Shown: one piece after another, positions 28,351 through 35,051 of the stretch
Position numbering within the stretch: the stretch's first letter is position 1
How the letters are laid out: each line of letters begins with the position of its first letter
Source of the DNA: Dechloromonas sp. H13
Lineage (GTDB): Bacteria > Pseudomonadota > Gammaproteobacteria > Burkholderiales > Rhodocyclaceae
Reading direction: 5' to 3'
NCBI RefSeq assembly: GCF_009469615.1
Contig: NZ_SSXX01000004.1
Coordinates: 267,380 to 331,379 of the forward strand
Length of the DNA stretch: 64,000 nucleotides
Program-made: the position numbers and the translations under genes
The notes under the pieces: model-generated
The model's database searches: none
What the model saw: the letters and a program-made list of their open reading frames with translations, nothing else
Told to the model about the DNA's origin: nothing

Positions 28351-29025
28351 ATGAGTTACGACACAAAACTTTCGGCCAGTAAATATTACCGCCTGACTGA
28401 CCTTGCCTCACTATGGAAGCTGGATGTCTGCGAACTGCTGAGGCTTGTCCTTGAACGGGGAATTGGTGTTGCCATTCTTGAGTTTCGTGGAGCCGATCAT
28501 TATGTTGCCGATCCTACTGATGACGATGAATTTCCAAGTTGGGCTGTGTTCGTTGCCCCTGATGTTCTGAAAAGAATTGCGAGTGTAGGTGATGCGTATA
28601 TTGGGGGAGGTATTCGCTTCGATGAATCAGAGGCAACGCCTGTGTTTTTCCCGGAGCGTCAGCTTACTGCGGAGCACTTGATCGTTTTGCCAAAAGCCTT
28701 CGCAGAGTTGGCAAATTTGGTTGGCGAGGACACAAGTGAGATGGGGGCGGATGAGCAGGAAATGTCAATTGCACGCAGGAGCACACTGCTCAAGCAAATT
28801 GCAGCGTTAGCTATTCTTCTGTCTAAGGAACAAACGAAGTTCGCGTGGGGGGAGAGGCCCAACAGTTCTGCGATAGCACTTGCCATATCTCAAGCCATTG
28901 CGGCATTGCCAGCCGAACAAATGGGCAATCAGAAGCTTAATTTTTACTCCGAGAGCAAGATCAATGACAGCATTCGTGAGGGGCTTGAATTGCTAGGATT
29001 CAAGAAGGTGAGCGACGAGAAGTAG
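28351..29025 (+). CDS. Hypothetical element protein
   Basis: A 224-aa protein of unknown function read from the ATG at 28351, which has AGGGGG upstream. The N-terminal part (about 10-40; YYRLTDLASLWKLDVCELLRL) looks like a small DNA-binding or adaptor helix set. The C-terminal 80 residues are helical (LLKQIAALAILLSKEQ ... INDSIREGLELLGF), a layout seen in other unnamed proteins of integrative elements. It lies between the integrase and alpA, the same relative position as the unknown gene at 312-803. Confidence 0.75.
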   Translation: MSYDTKLSASKYYRLTDLASLWKLDVCELLRLVLERGIGVAILEFRGADHYVADPTDDDEFPSWAVFVAPDVLKRIASVGDAYIGGGIRFDESEATPVFFPERQLTAEHLIVLPKAFAELANLVGEDTSEMGADEQEMSIARRSTLLKQIAALAILLSKEQTKFAWGERPNSSAIALAISQAIAALPAEQMGNQKLNFYSESKINDSIREGLELLGFKKVSDEK

Positions 29026-29035
29026 GGGGGCAGGA

Positions 29036-29066
29036 TGTCCATGGCAACAATCTTTTGTCCATGGAC
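29036..29066. promoter_or_regulatory. Paired TGTCCATGG sites upstream of alpA-rep
   Basis: TGTCCATGG at 29036 is repeated at 29056 as TGTCCATGGAC, whose GTCCATGGAC is a perfect 10-bp palindrome. The 20-bp spacing (about two helical turns) and the position 65-95 bp upstream of the alpA start suggest a tandem operator for alpA-rep. No clear -35/-10 pair could be assigned. Confidence 0.5.
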
Positions 29067-29130
29067 GCCTAGCGACACCGATAGCAGCAAACTTCGAGGC
29101 ATCAGTTAATCGACCGCGAAGGAGCAGTAC

Positions 29131-29337
29131 ATGTCAAAGCAAGCAGCGACGCTCGGGGTGTTGCCTAGCACCGGCTATGTCCGCCAATCCCAACTGGTTC
29201 CGCACATCATTCCTTTCTCCCCAGCTACGCTTTGGCGGAAGGTGAAATCAGGCGATTTTCCTCGCCCCATCAAACTTTCTGAGCGTGTTACGGCGTGGGC
29301 TGTGGAAGATGTACGTGAATGGATGGGGAGCCGTTAA
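29131..29337 (+). CDS. AlpA family phage-type transcriptional regulator
   Basis: A 68-aa AlpA-type protein: GYVRQSQLV, then the helix-turn-helix ATLWRKVKSGDFPRPIKLS and the RVTAWAVEDVREW end. AAGGAG lies upstream of the ATG. Its stop overlaps the ATG of the replication initiator (TAATG), so it is coupled to replication. It is a homologue of the protein at 19-231. The probable role is excisionase or activator of the integrase and rep genes. Confidence 0.88.
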   Translation: MSKQAATLGVLPSTGYVRQSQLVPHIIPFSPATLWRKVKSGDFPRPIKLSERVTAWAVEDVREWMGSR

Positions 29338-30743
29338 TGGCTGCTTCAAATGCCATCCGTGTTTGCACTCTTGATTGGGAGTCGGGTGATGTAATTCGCA
29401 CCCCCTCAACCATAGGGAAGGTAGAGGGGAAGGTACAGCCGAACCAGCGTGCTGTAATCGTCTGCGACTGGTTTCAGGCCACGATGCCCAGTTCCCTTCA
29501 TGAACCTGTTCTGGCGCAACTGATTTCGGTATTTGGGATGCCAGAAACGAGGGATGACATCCCGAAGGAAATGCGTTGTTACCGGAAGTGTTTGCAGTTC
29601 GCTGATGGAGCAAGGTTTTATCATCTCAACCGCTACAACGAAACATGTTGTTTGGTCATTTCGGGGAAAACGAAACCCTCCGAGCATTTTCCCTTGCTGA
29701 AGAAGCTATTTGATCTTGGAGTAAAAACTACTCGGGTGGATTTGGCTTTTGATGATCGACGAGGTGTTCTCTCTCTAGATGCCGTGTGTGATGCGGTGGA
29801 TTCGGGGTGTGTTGTTTCGCGCTGGAAAGAATCTGACTCGAAGAAGAAAATCTCGCTTTCTTCTGGCGTTCAGCGGGGGCGGAGTATCCAGTTTGGAAGT
29901 AAGTTCAGTGCTTCTTATCTCGTCGCCTACGACAAAGGATTGGAGACGGGGGCTGCCGAAGAGGGAGAGTGGGTCCGCTGGGAAATCAGGCTTGCCGATT
30001 CAGAAGCAAGAAAATTTGCGGAAGCTTTTTTTGCAGATGCTCCAATGGAGACTGACACTGACGTTCGGTATCACGCTGTGAAAGCTAAGACAGACCCAGT
30101 CCTACTTTGTTATGACGCATCCGATATGGATGTGCTGGATAGCTACATGCCGCCCGAATACGTGGAACAGTTTAAGCGTCTCGCGTTAGATGCCCTGAAG
30201 TCCCGATTGTCGTTTCGGGAGCGCACCACTGTGTCAAACGTTAGCCGTGCAAAGCTGCTCCCATGGTGGGAGTCTTTCCTCGAATATTTTGATCCGCTCT
30301 CGAAAGAGCTATCCAATCAGGACGAGGCAGGCTATGAGGGTGGTCAAAGCCTGACCGATAAGAAAATGCGCCGGGAGATTGCGGTTCGTAAGCAGGCAGA
30401 AGAAATGCTCACGGAGATTTATGAAGAGAAATTCCGCCACCATGCCGATAATTACCTAGAAGAGCTAATACGCAACCTCCCAGAATACGGAGACCCCGCC
30501 CCCGCGAGGGGCGCTAAAGGTATAGACGAAGCTACCTCAGCTCTCGTAGGACTATTGCCTATCCAAAATTACAACGTGATCCCCTTCCCTTTGACCCATG
30601 GGAGGGGAACCGGCGATTTCGATAAGAGCTTGCAGCACCAGTTAGCCGATGTGATTGAACTGGCGGTTAGGGGGGGGCGAGTGCCGGCAGCGGATAGGGA
30701 GCAGCGGTTTTCCAGTGCAGTTACCTGCAATCCGATGTTGTGA
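29337..30743 (+). CDS. Rolling-circle replication initiator, Rep_trans-like
   Basis: A 468-aa protein resembling the Rep_trans (pT181-like, PF02486) initiators. Key segments are TTRVDLAFDDRRGV (about 131-144), RSIQFGSKFSASYLVAYDKGLE (about 182-203) and EWVRWEIRL (about 211-219), matching the family T-R-x-D-L-A, F-G-S, Y-D-K and W-x-R-x-E-x-R-x pattern. Such proteins nick one strand through a tyrosine and start rolling-circle synthesis. The ATG overlaps the alpA stop. An initiator on an integrating element suggests a replicating circular stage. The catalytic tyrosine is not certain (Y198 is a candidate). Confidence 0.82.
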   Translation: MAASNAIRVCTLDWESGDVIRTPSTIGKVEGKVQPNQRAVIVCDWFQATMPSSLHEPVLAQLISVFGMPETRDDIPKEMRCYRKCLQFADGARFYHLNRYNETCCLVISGKTKPSEHFPLLKKLFDLGVKTTRVDLAFDDRRGVLSLDAVCDAVDSGCVVSRWKESDSKKKISLSSGVQRGRSIQFGSKFSASYLVAYDKGLETGAAEEGEWVRWEIRLADSEARKFAEAFFADAPMETDTDVRYHAVKAKTDPVLLCYDASDMDVLDSYMPPEYVEQFKRLALDALKSRLSFRERTTVSNVSRAKLLPWWESFLEYFDPLSKELSNQDEAGYEGGQSLTDKKMRREIAVRKQAEEMLTEIYEEKFRHHADNYLEELIRNLPEYGDPAPARGAKGIDEATSALVGLLPIQNYNVIPFPLTHGRGTGDFDKSLQHQLADVIELAVRGGRVPAADREQRFSSAVTCNPML

Positions 30744-30804
30744 AAAAGAGTTGGTCGGTATTAAGAAAATTCAATAATTATCAAGTCCATTAGTGGAGAC
30801 AAGT

Positions 30805-31131
30805 GTGATTTCCCCTGACGCCTCACTTACCCCGTCGCAACTCAAGGCCGCTGAACTGCTTACCGTTGGGAAGATTGCCAAAGATGTTGCCAAGATCGTT
30901 GGTGTTACCCCTGAAACGATCTCGATTTGGAAACGTAAGCCGGCTTTTCGTGCCCTCTGCCAAGAGATGCGACTCCTTGCCTTGAACAATACAATCGCCG
31001 AAATCAATAGCCTGAATTCTTTGGCGGAGAACACGCTCAGGGATTTGATGGGGCCAGCCAATCCCCCAGCTATCAGGCTACGCGCTGCGCTGGGGGTATT
31101 CAGTAGTCCTAATTGCGATCTCTCGTTTTAG
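30805..31131 (+). CDS. Small helix-turn-helix protein
   Basis: A 108-aa protein with a homeodomain-like HTH at about residues 16-45 (LTVGKIAKDVAKIVGVTPETISIWKRKPAF), the kind seen in terminase small subunits and transposase-like DNA-binding proteins. The rest is helical. The GTG at 30805 is chosen because GGAG lies six bases upstream; a GTG four codons earlier is less well placed. Its last four bases overlap the convergent nuclease-like gene. The role is unknown; control of the element or DNA packaging of a helper phage are possible. Confidence 0.72.
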   Translation: MISPDASLTPSQLKAAELLTVGKIAKDVAKIVGVTPETISIWKRKPAFRALCQEMRLLALNNTIAEINSLNSLAENTLRDLMGPANPPAIRLRAALGVFSSPNCDLSF

Positions 31132-31634
31132 CTGCCCGCCTTGTTGGTCCCATTTGCTCTGATGACTGCATTCACAAAGTCGTGCCAGCCTGTTTCTTCA
31201 TCCAAGAAGAAGGCTGCATCAGAGCCAAAGACCGCCTTGGTGGCATCGTAATAGGGCTTGTGGGTTTCTTTTTTGGTAATGTAAAGATAGGTCCAGCCAA
31301 GCCCTGCTGCGATGTTGCAGTACTTTTGATACCTCTCAGCATCATCGCCAAAAATTCCGCCCGCCTTGATCTCGACGGCGGTATTTAATCCAACGAACAG
31401 ATCAACCTTGGCACGGCCCTTCAGTGTTTTTTGCTGAGTGATTGGCAGGGTGATGTCTTGCAGTAGCAACTCATCTTCAAGGCATGAGTGAATGGTTTGC
31501 TCATATACCCAACCATTCAGTCCTTGGAATGATGGTTTTCGTCCTCTAGCGATTGGGATGGACTCAAGTCCCGTCATTGCAAGACAAAGGTTTTCATTAA
31601 AAATCCGCTCAATATCGCTGCCGTTGTATTTCAT
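31128..31634 (-). CDS. Putative PD-(D/E)XK superfamily nuclease
   Basis: A 168-aa protein with the pattern E45 ... D78-x9-E88-x-K90: KVDLFVGLNTAVEIKAGG is a typical PD-(D/E)XK strand pair, preceded by FQGLNGWVYEQ on the first helix. It resembles small restriction-type nucleases, but substrate and activity are unknown. I chose the ATG at 31634 because GGGAG lies five bases upstream; an ATG at 31646 is also in frame. It is the only cargo gene on the minus strand and diverges from the NrtR-like gene. Confidence 0.72.
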   Translation of the reverse strand: MKYNGSDIERIFNENLCLAMTGLESIPIARGRKPSFQGLNGWVYEQTIHSCLEDELLLQDITLPITQQKTLKGRAKVDLFVGLNTAVEIKAGGIFGDDAERYQKYCNIAAGLGWTYLYITKKETHKPYYDATKAVFGSDAAFFLDEETGWHDFVNAVIRANGTNKAGS

Positions 31635-31680
31635 GGTTACTCCCATTGATTTGTCTCAGGTGGCATCATGCATGCCCATG

Positions 31681-31757
31681 TAATTGCAGTGTGATTTTGT
31701 CATGTTATTGGCGGCGTGCAACTAAGTGTGGCAGTATCCGTTGCAGTTAATTGCAAC
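31681..31757. promoter_or_regulatory. Candidate NrtR-type operator (palindrome plus half-sites)
   Basis: GTTGCAGTTAATTGCAAC (31740-31757) is palindromic at 16 of 18 positions, with TTAA at its centre, and ends 11 bp before the NrtR-like start codon. The half-site TAATTGCA of its right arm recurs at 31681-31688, about 47 bp from the nuclease-like start, and TGCAAC occurs at 31717. The layout fits autoregulation by the adjacent NrtR-like protein and perhaps joint control of the divergent nuclease gene. Binding is inferred, not shown. Confidence 0.6.
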
Positions 31758-31768
31758 GGGAGTGGAGG

Positions 31769-32434
31769 ATGTTGACCGATGGGGTGATCTATCCGCTGGT
31801 ATTCGCTGACGTAGCCCTGTTCTCGATCCAAGAGCGGGACTTGTGTGTTCTTCTTGCTCGAAGAGCTAACGACCCGGAGGCGAACAAGTGGGCACTACCC
31901 GGAGGTATCCTAAAGCCGATGATTGATGCTTCATTGGATCAGACCGCAGTTCGCATCATTCGTGACAAGGTTGGTGTTTCAGCGGGATGCGTCGAGCAGG
32001 TTCGGTTGTTTAGCGGGGCAACGAGAGACCCAAGAGGCTACTCCCTGAGCCAACTCTATTGCGCCCTGCTCTCGAAGGATCAGGTGTGTGCGGTGGCAGG
32101 GCTGAAAACCAGTGAGGTTGGCTGGGTTCCGGTAAAGCTTGCTACAGATAAGGAACTGGCGTTTGACCATGGAGTGATGCTCACAGAAGCGTTGCAATTC
32201 CTGCGGGCGAAGATCAAGCATCGTGCGCTGCCGCTTCATCTGCTCAATGCGACTTTTTCGCTCCTTGATCTACAAGATGCGTGCAGCCTCATTCTTGGCT
32301 CTCCAGTGGATAAGAGCAGTTTCCGTCGTCGAATGAAAGCCGAAACCTGTATTCGCCCTGTGCAGGGTCAATTCCGGGAGGGGGCTTATAGACCGGCCCA
32401 GTTGTATCAGGCAACTCCGGATTTTCAGTTTTGA
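31769..32434 (+). CDS. NrtR-like regulator: degenerate Nudix domain plus winged helix
   Basis: A 221-aa protein with the NrtR layout. The Nudix-fold ligand domain covers about 5-145, with WALPGGILKP in place. The Nudix box is degenerate: the REUxEE part reads R-I-I-R-D-K, so the catalytic glutamates are gone and hydrolysis is unlikely. The C-terminal winged helix (about 152-215; FSLLDLQDACSLILG, SSFRRRMK, YRPAQLYQ) closely matches NrtR. Known NrtR proteins repress NAD genes and respond to ADP-ribose or related ligands. The ATG at 31769 is preceded by GGGAG. It heads an operon with the ADP-ribosylglycohydrolase. Confidence 0.87.
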   Translation: MLTDGVIYPLVFADVALFSIQERDLCVLLARRANDPEANKWALPGGILKPMIDASLDQTAVRIIRDKVGVSAGCVEQVRLFSGATRDPRGYSLSQLYCALLSKDQVCAVAGLKTSEVGWVPVKLATDKELAFDHGVMLTEALQFLRAKIKHRALPLHLLNATFSLLDLQDACSLILGSPVDKSSFRRRMKAETCIRPVQGQFREGAYRPAQLYQATPDFQF

Positions 32435-32447
32435 CCAAGGGAGAATG

Positions 32448-33533
32448 ATGAGCGCGGATATTTCAAGTCGAGATAGATGCACCGGAAGCCTGCTCGGTGG
32501 GGCGGTGGGGGATGCACTAGGAGCACCAATTGAATTTATGTCGGCCTCCGAAATTGTGAGCCGTTTCGGACCTTCCGGAATTTCAGGCTATGTCCCTGTC
32601 TCGACAGGGCGGCTAGGATGGATCACCGACGATACCCAGATGACCCTCTTTACCGCCGAAGGACTGATACGAGCAGGAGTAAAAGCTAAGCAGGATGGCA
32701 GTAGCCCGGATTATGTGGGTGCCACAGCGGATGCTTACCTCCGCTGGCTCGCAACCCAGAGAATGCTGGCGGCCCAGCCCGCCCCCCAAAATGGCTGGCT
32801 CTACAAGACGCGGGCTTTGCACGAAATCTGCGCACCGGGAAGAACCTGTATCCACGCTTTGCAGCGAATCGCCCCTTCGGCCTCAATGCGAGCTACAAAC
32901 GATAGCAAGGGCTGCGGTGGGGTGATGCGTGTTGCTCCCGTTGGCTTGTTTGGTCATCGTGTATTTTCGGGGGCGGGCGCAGAAAAAGCCATCTTTGAGT
33001 TGGGTTGTGATCTAGCAAGAATTACTCACGGGCATCCAACCGGCTATCTGAGCGCCGGAGCTTTCTCGTTGTTGATTGCGTCGCTGATGGCAGGCGATGG
33101 GCTTGAGGAATCGCTTGGGCGAACGCTGTCCGTATTGATGACTTATCGTGACCATGACGAAACAAGCGGAGCCATTGAACAAGCAATTGCTCTTGCATCA
33201 AACGTTCCGGGGGACCATGTCGCGATGACTTCTCTCGGGGAGGGGTGGATAGCGGAGGAGGCTCTTGCGTTGGCTATTTACTGCGCCCTCTCGTATCCCG
33301 ACGATTTCAGAAAAGCCTTGTTGCTCTCCGTCAATCACAGTGGGGATAGCGACTCCACAGGAAGCATCACGGGAAATATCTTGGGAGCGTTGCTCGGTAC
33401 TCAGGCAATTCCTTCAGAGTGGATCGAGAAATTGGAGCTTTCTGATGTCGTTCGGCAGGTGGGTGCCGACTTGAACGATTTATTTGAATGGGACTTGATG
33501 GCTGACGATGTGGTTAGCCGTTATCCGTATTGA
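32448..33533 (+). CDS. ADP-ribosylglycohydrolase (DraG/ARH family)
   Basis: A 361-aa all-helical hydrolase that removes ADP-ribose from modified targets. Binuclear metal ligands are intact: D61-D62-T63 in ITDDTQMTL and D300/D302/T304 in HSGDSDSTGS. The GDALGAPIEF and GCGGVMRVAPVGL segments are conserved. AGGGAG lies five bases before the chosen ATG; an ATG one codon earlier is also possible. It lies 13 bp after the NrtR-like gene. No ADP-ribosyltransferase is nearby, so the target is unknown; the reaction product ADP-ribose is the type of ligand NrtR senses. Confidence 0.93.
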   Translation: MSADISSRDRCTGSLLGGAVGDALGAPIEFMSASEIVSRFGPSGISGYVPVSTGRLGWITDDTQMTLFTAEGLIRAGVKAKQDGSSPDYVGATADAYLRWLATQRMLAAQPAPQNGWLYKTRALHEICAPGRTCIHALQRIAPSASMRATNDSKGCGGVMRVAPVGLFGHRVFSGAGAEKAIFELGCDLARITHGHPTGYLSAGAFSLLIASLMAGDGLEESLGRTLSVLMTYRDHDETSGAIEQAIALASNVPGDHVAMTSLGEGWIAEEALALAIYCALSYPDDFRKALLLSVNHSGDSDSTGSITGNILGALLGTQAIPSEWIEKLELSDVVRQVGADLNDLFEWDLMADDVVSRYPY

Positions 33534-33547
33534 ACAAGGAGCTACAA

Positions 33548-33739
33548 ATGTCAAAAATACCTGTAATCAAGTGCGATCCTGCTAACCTCACGTACATCGA
33601 CGAAGCTGAACTGCAAACCAAGACCAATGACGAAGAGTGGCAAGACCTTTACGACATGGATTTCCGCCCGTCCGACTTCAAGGGCAAGGCCCGTGCCGCC
33701 TTCGAGGACTTCATCAAGAGAAATGGGTATGAGCTTTGA
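33548..33739 (+). CDS. Small acidic protein downstream of ADP-ribosylglycohydrolase
   Basis: A 63-aa acidic protein (many Asp/Glu, with KTNDEEWQDLYDMDFRPSDF in the centre and a helical end AFEDFIKRNGY). AAGGAG lies about eight bases upstream of the ATG, and the gene begins 14 bp after the glycohydrolase stop, so it looks like the third gene of that operon. I do not recognise a family. A partner, substrate or antitoxin-like role could be imagined but nothing in the sequence proves it. Confidence 0.7.
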   Translation: MSKIPVIKCDPANLTYIDEAELQTKTNDEEWQDLYDMDFRPSDFKGKARAAFEDFIKRNGYEL

Positions 33740-33908
33740 GGCGTCTCAGTTACTATCGCAGCCCATTTGGCTTTTGCGCTAAAGGCTACTCGGTGGGTGG
33801 GGGTTAAACTGCTCGCCCCCGAGGCTTTGTGTAGCTCAGTGCGTGGCCAATAAATATTTTGTGATCAGAACGATGATTAATAAAAGCCTTCGGTCGGTTT
33901 TCAACATT
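33740..33908. other. Right-end non-coding region of the element
   Basis: No gene is seen. It contains a TGTRGCY-type repeat at 33830 (TGTAGCT) and a related CGTGGCC at 33842, in the same orientation as the left-end arm repeats, and an AT-rich stretch (33849-33895). It probably carries right-arm recombinase sites. A promoter for yacG could also lie here, but no convincing -35/-10 pair was found. Confidence 0.5.
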
Positions 33909-33922
33909 ACCTTCTGCAACCT
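33909..33922. other. attR of integrative element
   Basis: ACCTTCTGCAACCT is followed by CTGA. Read in the zapD frame it encodes T-F-C-N-L-stop and is the displaced host 3' end of zapD. Its TGA overlaps the yacG ATG (TGATG), recording the original zapD-yacG junction. Confidence 0.88.
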
Positions 33923-33925
33923 CTG

Positions 33926-34123
33926 ATGGCTGTGCGCAAGGTGCGCTGCCCGCAATGCGGCGGCGAGGCGCTGTGGGCGCCGGAAAACCCGTGGCGCCCC
34001 TTCTGTTCCGAACGCTGCAAGCAGATCGATCTCGGTTGCTGGGCCAGCGATTCCTACCGGATTCCGGTGCAGGAAGAAGACAACGATCCGGGCGTCGATC
34101 CCGATCCTACCAGCCGCGCATAA
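33926..34123 (+). CDS. yacG: DNA gyrase inhibitor YacG
   Basis: A 65-aa zinc protein that binds GyrB and inhibits gyrase. The zinc ligands are CPQC (near the N-terminus) and C-x3-C in [15 protein letters not shown]. The acidic tail is typical. The ATG overlaps the residual zapD TGA, so translation was coupled to zapD before the element inserted. The gene is intact but now lies about 7 kb from its original operon. Its 3' end overlaps the convergent Nudix-ThiE gene. Confidence 0.95.
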   Translation: MAVRKVRCPQCGGEALWAPENPWRPFCSERCKQIDLGCWASDSYRIPVQEEDNDPGVDPDPTSRA

Positions 34124-35051
34124 GCGCGATGCCGTGCGCGCCGTGGCCCTGGGCCGTGGTCAGCATTTCCATCCGCATGCCGCCCAGCGCCAGAACCGGC
34201 AGCGTATTGCCGGCCAGCAAGCGCTCGAATTCCGTCCAGCCAATTCCCGATGATTCCGGATGGGTCGGCGTCGGCAGCACCGGGCCGAGCAGCGCATAGT
34301 CGAAGGCCAACTCGCCGGCGCGGGCGATTTCCGCCGTGTCGTGGCACGAGGCGCCCACCCACGCGAAATCCGGGCGCCGGGTGCAGGTGGCAAGCCGGGC
34401 GGCCGACAGGTGTACGCCGTCGGCGCCGGTACGCCGGGCGATCTCCTCGTCGTCATTGATGACAACCAGCGCGCCGTGGCTGTGCGCCAGGCGGACGACG
34501 GTCTCGGCAAACCACAGACGCTGCGCCGGCGGCCAGCCCTTGTCGCGTACCTGGATCAGCCGCAGGCCGGCGCTCAGCGCCTCTTCCAGTCGCTCCAGCT
34601 GGCGTTCGACGCCTTCGCTTTCGGCCATGGTGATGGCCATCGTCGTCGGTAGCGCCAGCGCCTTCAGGATCGGATCGTTGGCCGGCAGGATGGGGGCGAC
34701 GGTCGCCGATTTGCCGCATTCCTGCCAGTCGACCGCAGCATGTTCGAGTGGGGCGGTGATCCCGATTTCGCCCTCCCACGCCGTCACGCGCCAGAAATTG
34801 AGACGCACGGTGGCGTGCGGGTAGGTGAAGACGCGGGTCAGCCAGGGCGAACAGGCGGTGACCAAGATGCCGAGTTCCTCGTGCAGTTCGCGGACCAGCG
34901 CGTCGCGCACTGTTTCGCCAGGCTCCACCTTGCCGCCGGGAAACTCCCAGTAACCCGCATACACCTTGCCCTCGGGGCGCTGGGCGAGCAGGAATTCGCG
35001 GCCGCCGGCGCGCAGCATCACGGCGGCGGCGACCTCGACCACCTGGCTCAC
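34107..35051 (-). CDS. Nudix hydrolase (MutT-like) fused to a ThiE/TenI-like domain
   Basis: A 314-aa fusion. The N-terminal MutT-like Nudix domain (about 1-130) has an intact box ([24 protein letters not shown]) and should hydrolyse oxidised nucleoside triphosphates. The C-terminal TIM-barrel (about 145-314) is ThiE/TenI-like ([39 protein letters not shown]). The fusion is common in beta- and gammaproteobacteria; the role of the ThiE-like part is not settled and it is not a proven thiamine synthase. The start overlaps the DUF815 stop by 4 bp. Confidence 0.93.
   Translation of the reverse strand: MSQVVEVAAAVMLRAGGREFLLAQRPEGKVYAGYWEFPGGKVEPGETVRDALVRELHEELGILVTACSPWLTRVFTYPHATVRLNFWRVTAWEGEIGITAPLEHAAVDWQECGKSATVAPILPANDPILKALALPTTMAITMAESEGVERQLERLEEALSAGLRLIQVRDKGWPPAQRLWFAETVVRLAHSHGALVVINDDEEIARRTGADGVHLSAARLATCTRRPDFAWVGASCHDTAEIARAGELAFDYALLGPVLPTPTHPESSGIGWTEFERLLAGNTLPVLALGGMRMEMLTTAQGHGAHGIALMRGW

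Larger units (their letters stand above)
26880..33922. mobile_element. Complete integrative element inserted in the 3' end of zapD
   Basis: A roughly 7-kb lower-GC segment bounded by near-identical 14-bp sequences at 26880-26893 and 33909-33922. It holds an integrase, an unknown protein, AlpA, a Rep_trans-like replication initiator and cargo genes (HTH protein, nuclease-like protein, NrtR-like regulator, ADP-ribosylglycohydrolase, 63-aa protein). It separates zapD from yacG, which normally overlap. No relaxase, transfer or capsid gene is present, so horizontal movement would need help from another element. Confidence 0.93.

Noticed and set aside
28351..30743. Search for relaxase, transfer or capsid genes in element 2
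   Set aside because: No such motifs were seen in any gene of the element, so it was not called a conjugative element or prophage.
33791..33823. G-rich and C-rich inverted stretches near the element right end
   Set aside because: The arms pair poorly, with several alternatives, and no T-tract follows, so not called as a terminator.
33827..33856. Possible promoter (TTGTGT, 18-bp gap, TAAATA) for yacG
   Set aside because: Each hexamer matches consensus at only about three positions; kept out of the feature list as too weak.
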